Shown piece by piece: positions 1-4,738 of a stretch of 6,144 bases of DNA. The notes beneath the pieces are model-generated. The model made no database searches and was not told the DNA's origin. It saw only the letters and a list, made by a program, of their open reading frames with translations. The stretch comes from Deltaproteobacteria bacterium (GTDB taxonomy: Bacteria > Desulfobacterota > DSM-4660 > Desulfatiglandales > Desulfatiglandaceae), in NCBI GenBank assembly GCA_019314425.1, contig JAFCZI010000148.1:1-6144 (forward strand). Reading direction: 5' to 3'. Each line of letters starts with the position of its first letter. Position 1 is the first letter of the stretch. A program made the translations under genes and the position numbers.

Positions 1-1
1 C

Positions 2-1207
2 AATGAAACTCTAGCGATTCAAAAAGAGGTGCGTAAATTTGCCAAAGAGGTGATGCGGCCGGTAGGCATCGAACTGGATCAGATGGCCGACCCGGCTGAT
101 GTGACTGCTCAGGGGTCGCCGCTTTGGGATGCGTATAAAGGATATCGTGCCCTGGATCTTCATTTGAATTCCATACCACCTGAATTTGGTGGTATGTCTG
201 GTAGCCTGGAGCCTATGGCAGAATACCTGATCGCAGAGGAGTTGGGGTACGGTGATTCCGGCCTGTCGATCAGTCTTGGTGTGTCCAGTATGCCGTTTGG
301 ATTTGCCTCTTTATTTGCCCCATTTATTCCTGAAATGAAGCAGATGGTCCATGACTATGTTGAGGACAAAACAGGAGAGGTGATCGGTTGCTGGGCGATC
401 ACCGAACCGGACCATGGCGGAGACTGGTCTCTGGGAGGTGAGGATCCGAGATGCGGTCCTTCAGTAACCGCTGTCCTGAAAGGAGACGAATATATTGTCA
501 ATGGTGAAAAATCATCATGGGTCTCAAACGGCACCATTGCCACCCATGCCGTATTTCATGTCGGCCTGGATCCGGCCAAAGGCATGGCGGGGTCGGGGTT
601 GGCACTCATCCCCCTGGATCTCCCGGGTATATCCAGAGGCAAGCCGTTGGATAAAATTGGTCAACGCTCCCTGAATCAGGGTTCTATCATTTTTGAGGAT
701 GCCCGGATTCCGAAACAGTATATGGTGATTGATCCCAGCCTGATGGTGGATATGAATATGGGCGAAACGATTCTGGCAGGTGCCAATGGCGGTATGTCCG
801 TCATCTTTGCCGGCCTGGCGAAAGCAGCCTACGATGAAGCGTTTATGTACGCCCAGGAGCGCATCCAGGGTGGTGTCCCCATTTTTGAACATAAAAACAT
901 TAAACTGGATCTTTTCAAGATGTTCACCCGGGTCGAAGCCGCCAGGGCCAACGCCCGTCGCATGGCACTCTATAATGGCGCGCAAACACTGAAAGGTGAG
1001 CAACCCTCAGGTGCTCACGCCGTCGCCGCCAAATGCTTGTCTACCGAGACAGCCACCTGGGTTGCCAGTAAGGCAATCCAGATTTTTGGTGGAAACGGCC
1101 TGACCAAGGAGTATCCGGTGGAAAAAATGTTCAGGGATGCCCGTTCCGCGATGATTGAAGATGGCGTCAATGAGACCCTAGGACTGGCTGCCACCGAGTA
1201 TCTTTAA
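2..1207 (+). CDS. Acyl-CoA dehydrogenase family flavoprotein, 5'-partial
   Basis: FAD enzyme expected to desaturate an acyl-CoA and pass electrons to an electron-transfer flavoprotein in the cytoplasm. The reading frame is open to the left edge: codons before the GTG at 29 give NETLAIQKE, which continues smoothly into the typical first helix of the family, so that GTG is probably an internal valine and the true start lies upstream. 401 residues are visible. Family signatures in order: PPEFGG (nt 176-193), flavin-binding WAITEPDHGGD (nt 392-424, usual form TEPxxGSD), NGEKSSWVSNG (nt 500-532), the C-terminal-domain helix AKAAYDEAFMYAQER, and GGNGLTKEYPVEKMFRDAR near the C terminus. At the position of the usual catalytic glutamate (YEGT) the protein reads EDGV, so an Asp occupies the aligned site, preceded by a Glu. 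No glutamate is seen at the alternative base position used by isovaleryl-CoA dehydrogenase. The family is certain; the substrate is unknown, and a cyclic or branched acyl-CoA is a guess. Confidence 0.93.
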   Translation, partial: NETLAIQKEVRKFAKEVMRPVGIELDQMADPADVTAQGSPLWDAYKGYRALDLHLNSIPPEFGGMSGSLEPMAEYLIAEELGYGDSGLSISLGVSSMPFGFASLFAPFIPEMKQMVHDYVEDKTGEVIGCWAITEPDHGGDWSLGGEDPRCGPSVTAVLKGDEYIVNGEKSSWVSNGTIATHAVFHVGLDPAKGMAGSGLALIPLDLPGISRGKPLDKIGQRSLNQGSIIFEDARIPKQYMVIDPSLMVDMNMGETILAGANGGMSVIFAGLAKAAYDEAFMYAQERIQGGVPIFEHKNIKLDLFKMFTRVEAARANARRMALYNGAQTLKGEQPSGAHAVAAKCLSTETATWVASKAIQIFGGNGLTKEYPVEKMFRDARSAMIEDGVNETLGLAATEYL

Positions 1208-1218
1208 TAGCGAAGGTT

Positions 1219-1303
1219 AAAAGAAAAACGGGGACACGTAACGAGTTCCCCGGTACAACAACGTAATCAGCGTAATGGAAGTACATGTCCCCGCATTTCT
1301 TTT
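1219..1303. repeat. Imperfect palindromic intergenic repeat (REP/MITE-like)
   Basis: Two 22-nt arms, 1219-1240 and 1282-1303, are reverse complements at 19 of 22 positions; each contains GGGGACA followed by one variable base and GTA. The 41-nt centre includes a direct repeat CGTAAT (1262-1267 and 1271-1276) and TCCCCG (1247-1252), which could pair with CGGGGA (1229-1234) as an alternative shorter stem. The element fills most of the 118-nt spacer between dehydrogenase and thiolase and ends 12 nt before the thiolase Shine-Dalgarno. Read on the minus strand it gives YFHYADYVVVPGNSLRVP, a phrase I associate with spurious short proteins over dispersed repeats in deltaproteobacterial genomes. That association is from memory. 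In RNA it would form a long hairpin that could affect readthrough or stability. Confidence 0.75.
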
Positions 1304-1325
1304 CATATAAAATATGGAGTAAATA

Positions 1326-2594
1326 ATGAGTGACAATATATATGTGTATGCGACCGGCATGATCAAGTTTGGCAAGCACATGGATAAGGGAATCAAGGCC
1401 CTGACCGGTGATGCGCTGAATGCGGTTCTGGCGGATTGTGATTTGAGTCTGAGTGATCTTGAGGCGGCCTGGTTTTCCAATACCGGTTGGGGGATTTCCG
1501 ATTTTCAACACGGGATTCGGGGTCAGGTAGCCCTGTCCGCCAATGGTCTTGATAAAATACCCATCATTAACGTAGAAAACGCCTGTGCCAGTGGGAGTAC
1601 CGCACTGCATTCAGCCTGGATGGCCATCAAAGCTGGGGTTTACGACTGTTGTCTGGCAATTGGTGTAGAGAAAATGTACTACCCACCCCCGCCACCCGCT
1701 GCTGATGGGAAGCCTAAAAAAAGATCCATGGACGGTTTTATCTCCGGAACGGATGTTGAGGAGACGTTGAAATTCATGGAAAAAATGAAGGCAGAAGCAG
1801 CAAAAAAGAAGGCGGAAGAAGCAGCCAAGGGCATAGAACCCAAGAAAGGAAAGCCCCATTCCATATTCATGGACTTTTACGCTGCAGGCTCGCGGGGGCA
1901 TATGAAAGCTTACGGCTCAACCCAGAAACAACTAGCGATTATTGCTTCAAAAGCCCACAATAATTCGACGATGAACCCGCTGGCGCAGTACACCTTTCCC
2001 CAAACTGTCGAACAGGTCATGAACGATTATGAGGTGGCCTTTCCTTTGACCCGGGCCATGTGTGCTCCCATTGGGGATGGTGCGGCGGCAGCGATTATCT
2101 GCTCCGAAAACTTCCTGAAAAAACATCCCTCCAGCCGGGTGGTCCGCATTCGCGCCTCCATTATCAAATCCGGATCAAGGATCGGGGAAAACGACATCTG
2201 TGGACGAGCTTCCCGGGCAGCTTATGAAATAGCCGGTATTGGTCCCGAAGACATTGGCGTGGTCGAACTTCACGATGCAACAGCCTTTGGCGAACTCTAC
2301 CAGACCGAACAGATGGGGTTTTGTCCCATCGGCGAAGGCGGAATATTGGCCGAAAGTGGTGCAACAGCCCTGGACGGAAAAATTCCGGTTAATCCCAGCG
2401 GTGGATTGATATCCCGAGGCCATCCCATTGGCGCTTCCGGTCTCGCTCAAATTAACGAATTGACCACTCAGCTGAGGGGAGAAGCCGGAAAACGACAGAT
2501 TAAAGACCCGAAAATCGCCATGGCCGAAAACGGTGGTGGCACCCTGGGAATGGGCGAGGCTGCAATGGCGATTCACATGCTGGAAAAAGTGTGA
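1326..2594 (+). CDS. SCP2-type thiolase family protein (acyl-CoA acetyltransferase-like)
   Basis: 422-residue member of the thiolase superfamily, closest in style to sterol-carrier-protein-x/lipid-transfer thiolases that act on beta-ketoacyl-CoAs. Start ATG 1326 has GGAG at 1316-1319 with a 6-nt spacer. Visible catalytic elements: nucleophile Cys87 in ENACASGSTAL, the AIGVEKM strand (111-117), His316 in VELHDAT, and His366 in SRGHPIGASG. The cysteine of the family's HDCF motif is Ala318 here, and the C-terminal CxG position reads ENGGG (401-405), so neither usual acid/base cysteine is present. Residues 119-178 form an unusually hydrophilic stretch: five prolines followed by a Lys/Ala/Glu-rich probable helix. 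SCP2-type thiolases commonly work with a small DUF35 (zinc ribbon/OB-fold) partner, but none is encoded in this window. It lies 55 nt before the OYE-type gene. Cleavage of a ring-opened or branched ketoacyl-CoA, or a condensing role, are both possible. Confidence 0.9.
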   Translation: MSDNIYVYATGMIKFGKHMDKGIKALTGDALNAVLADCDLSLSDLEAAWFSNTGWGISDFQHGIRGQVALSANGLDKIPIINVENACASGSTALHSAWMAIKAGVYDCCLAIGVEKMYYPPPPPAADGKPKKRSMDGFISGTDVEETLKFMEKMKAEAAKKKAEEAAKGIEPKKGKPHSIFMDFYAAGSRGHMKAYGSTQKQLAIIASKAHNNSTMNPLAQYTFPQTVEQVMNDYEVAFPLTRAMCAPIGDGAAAAIICSENFLKKHPSSRVVRIRASIIKSGSRIGENDICGRASRAAYEIAGIGPEDIGVVELHDATAFGELYQTEQMGFCPIGEGGILAESGATALDGKIPVNPSGGLISRGHPIGASGLAQINELTTQLRGEAGKRQIKDPKIAMAENGGGTLGMGEAAMAIHMLEKV

Positions 2595-2636
2595 CGCCAG
2601 CTTCCACATCACAAAACTTGAATTTGTAAAACTGCT

Positions 2637-2643
2637 AAGGGAG
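2637..2643 (+). promoter_or_regulatory. Ribosome binding site fixing the OYE-type gene start
   Basis: AAGGGAG lies 6 nt before the ATG at 2650. The frame stays open upstream to an in-frame ATG at 2533 inside the thiolase gene, but that extension has no family-like sequence, whereas MTKKIFEPFEINGMVLKNR from 2650 matches the usual N terminus of the family. The site therefore decides in favour of 2650. Confidence 0.8.
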
Positions 2644-2649
2644 AAGGAC

Positions 2650-4632
2650 ATGACAAAAAAAATATTTGAACCATTCGAGATTAACGGTATGGTTTTGAAA
2701 AACAGGCTGGGATTTCCACCATTTTTGAATATGCCAGCAGAGGAGGATTGTACCATTAACGACCAGACAGTCCGCTGGTTTGAAGACAGGGCCAGAGGCG
2801 GAGCCGGACTGGTCATGACCGGAGCTGTGCTGGTGGGACCGGAGCCGGATTATGCAATGCTGAAAATGCTGGACATGACCCGGGTCGGTCTGTTTGATGA
2901 TAAGTTTGTTGACGGTTTTGTCCGTATAGCTGATGCGGTTCATGCCCATGGCGCAAAATTCGGGGTTCAACTGGAAGGATTGGGGGGGGTCATGTCTGGA
3001 AAAGGACCGTCTCTCCCGCCATACCCGGATGCAGAAGATGCCACCGATGGCTTTTTAAAGATTATTTATAACTTTGACGTCCCCATCACCGAAGTCACCA
3101 TCGAAGAGCTCGAAGCAGTCAAACAGTCGTTTGCTGATGCTGCCGGCCGGGCTAAAAAAGCAGGTGCGGATTGTGTAGAACTCCACTGTGCCCATGGGGG
3201 TGCGACATTAAACTGCTCCTTTATCTCACCTTACTATAACCGACGCACGGACCAGTACGGCGGCAGCTGGGAGAACAGGCTCCGCCTGTCCACCGAAATT
3301 ATTCAAGGGATCAGAAAAGTAGTGGGAGATGATTTTCCCATACTGGCCAGAATCAGCAGCGATCAGCTGGTCGGGGAGAAGGGCATTACCCTGGCTGATA
3401 CCATCAAGTATGTGGTTCCCGCCCTGGAAAAAGCGGGAATTGACTGTTTTGACGTCACCCAGGGCGATATGACGCGATCACAACAAGGCATCATCATCCC
3501 GATGTATTACAAAAGGGGCTGTTTTATGGATATGACCGCCGAAGTCAAGAAAGCCACTAATCTTCCGGTGATTGGTGTCGGCAGGATCGTTGACATCGAC
3601 ATGGCCAACCAGTTTGTAGAAGATGGAAAAGCCGATCTCATTTTCATGGGCAGACAATTCACAGCCGATCCAGACACACCAAACAAATATCTGGCGGGAA
3701 AAGCCGACGAGATTCGGAAATGCATCGCCTGCAACATGGCCTGCGGTCCCTGTCCGATTAACTACGAAATCCACCGGGATCATATTCCCCTAACCCAGGC
3801 TGAAATAGCGAAAAAAGTCCTGGTCATCGGCGGGGGGGTCGCAGGAATGGAAGCCGCCAGAATTGCCTCGTTACGTGGTCACCAGGTCACTTTGATGGAA
3901 AAGTCTGACAGACTCGGGGGACTGGTTACCTCCCTCGCCAAGACACCGATGACGGGAGAATTCGGAAATCTAGTTGAATTTCTTTCCACACAGATGGAAA
4001 AGCGAAACGTGGATGTCAAGATGAACCAGGAGGCCGGACTTGTCGAAGTGGAAGCACTGCAGCCCGATGTCGTTCTTCTTTCCACCGGTTCAACCATGCA
4101 GATACCTGCGGAAGCCAAAAGCCAGCCAAGTGTGATGGATCACATCGACGCCCTGGAACGGATGGATGAGATCGGGCAGAAGGTCGTTATCTGGGGATTA
4201 GTAGCAGCGGATTTTGCTATCTCTCTGGCAAATGCTGGCAAAGATGTGGTGCTGATGGGGCGGGGAGGTGTGGAAACGCTGGCTAAATACTATCCATCGG
4301 GCAGACGATTTTTCATCCTCAGGCAGCTGACCGACGTCCGATTGCCCAGGGTCACCCCTGAAGGCGCCAGGTTAAGCAACCCCGAAGTTCTATACCAGAT
4401 CACGGTGGAAGATATTGCCAACAATGAGATCAAAACCGTGAACAACGAGGGTACACAGCGGGCCATCCCCTATGATACCCTGATTATTTCCAGGGAAAGA
4501 ACACCCAATGATCAGCTTTTTGAAGCGTTACAGGGTAAGGTTGCGGAAGTCCATAAGATCGGGGACTGCAGCTCAATAGAAGAGATCCAGGAAGCGATCC
4601 TTAGTGCCAACGAGATCACCCGCAAGCTATAA
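2650..4632 (+). CDS. Old Yellow Enzyme/2,4-dienoyl-CoA reductase-type FMN, Fe-S, FAD oxidoreductase
   Basis: 660 residues, the usual length and two-part layout of FadH/BaiCD-like enzymes. An FMN TIM barrel (about 1-350) starts with IFEPFEINGMVLKNR, contains FISPYYNRRTDQYGGSWENR (191-210), and ends with the phosphate-binding GRQFTADPD (334-342). A cysteine cluster follows (Cys358, 361, 365, 368), then an FAD/NAD(P)-type domain with GGGVAG (394-399) and a C-terminal IGDCSS flavin motif (637-642). Known relatives reduce dienoyl-CoAs, bile-acid enoyl-CoAs or 2-naphthoyl-CoA. Departures from the family: HGG (182-184) where HGY normally carries the catalytic tyrosine, with two extra residues before FISP; QLEGLGG (107-113) instead of QLxHxGR; a four-cysteine motif compressed to CxxCxxxCxxC; and WGLVAAD (515-521) instead of a glycine-rich NAD(P)H motif. 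It probably reduces or isomerises an unsaturated CoA ester, with an uncertain electron donor. Family confident, substrate unknown. Confidence 0.92.
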   Translation: MTKKIFEPFEINGMVLKNRLGFPPFLNMPAEEDCTINDQTVRWFEDRARGGAGLVMTGAVLVGPEPDYAMLKMLDMTRVGLFDDKFVDGFVRIADAVHAHGAKFGVQLEGLGGVMSGKGPSLPPYPDAEDATDGFLKIIYNFDVPITEVTIEELEAVKQSFADAAGRAKKAGADCVELHCAHGGATLNCSFISPYYNRRTDQYGGSWENRLRLSTEIIQGIRKVVGDDFPILARISSDQLVGEKGITLADTIKYVVPALEKAGIDCFDVTQGDMTRSQQGIIIPMYYKRGCFMDMTAEVKKATNLPVIGVGRIVDIDMANQFVEDGKADLIFMGRQFTADPDTPNKYLAGKADEIRKCIACNMACGPCPINYEIHRDHIPLTQAEIAKKVLVIGGGVAGMEAARIASLRGHQVTLMEKSDRLGGLVTSLAKTPMTGEFGNLVEFLSTQMEKRNVDVKMNQEAGLVEVEALQPDVVLLSTGSTMQIPAEAKSQPSVMDHIDALERMDEIGQKVVIWGLVAADFAISLANAGKDVVLMGRGGVETLAKYYPSGRRFFILRQLTDVRLPRVTPEGARLSNPEVLYQITVEDIANNEIKTVNNEGTQRAIPYDTLIISRERTPNDQLFEALQGKVAEVHKIGDCSSIEEIQEAILSANEITRKL

Positions 4633-4640
4633 TCGTTCGA

Positions 4641-4707
4641 ATAAAACCCGTAACTATTCACCTTATTTCCGGAGCCGAGGGGCGGTGTGAATAGTTACCA
4701 CTTTTAT
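4641..4707. repeat. Palindromic intergenic repeat with 12-bp perfect stem
   Basis: GTAACTATTCAC (4650-4661) and GTGAATAGTTAC (4687-4698) are exact reverse complements around a 25-nt GC-richer loop. The pairing resumes outside a 3-nt mismatch, ATAAAA (4641-4646) with TTTTAT (4702-4707), giving 21-nt arms with 18 matches. It occupies the middle of the 106-nt gap between the OYE-type gene and the ligase, and shares no obvious sequence with the palindrome at 1219-1303. Alternatives are a transcription terminator or attenuator (the short T-run at 4702-4705 begins 3 nt after the core stem, but the core is AT-rich) or a two-fold binding site, although the 25-nt spacer is long for a single dimeric regulator. 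A dispersed REP-like repeat is my preferred reading. Confidence 0.7.
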
Positions 4708-4738
4708 CTCATATATGCCATTAAAGGAGTGTTTCAAG

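Noticed and set aside
29..31. GTG as the start codon of the dehydrogenase
   Set aside because: The nine codons before it are open and read like the normal N-terminal helix of the family, and no Shine-Dalgarno is placed for it, so the gene enters from outside the window.
1167..1610. Minus-strand reading frame covering the first palindrome and the start of the thiolase gene
   Set aside because: It overlaps a confident thiolase gene; its recognisable phrase is only the repeat read backwards, and the rest shows no family-like sequence.
2533..2649. N-terminal extension of the OYE-type protein from the ATG at 2533
   Set aside because: It would overlap the thiolase gene by 62 nt, has no family-like sequence, and a good Shine-Dalgarno serves the ATG at 2650.
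2175..2816. Long minus-strand reading frame across the thiolase/OYE junction
   Set aside because: Antisense to two confident genes, low-complexity Ser/Phe-rich content and no family resemblance.
4650..4710. Rho-independent terminator after the OYE-type gene
   Set aside because: The perfect stem is AT-rich with a 25-nt loop, and the T-run is short and detached from the core stem; a repeat or other regulatory element is more plausible, though weak termination is not excluded.
4699..4738. Promoter immediately before the ligase
   Set aside because: The stretch is AT-rich with TATA-like text, but no pair of -35 and -10 boxes at proper spacing could be defended.
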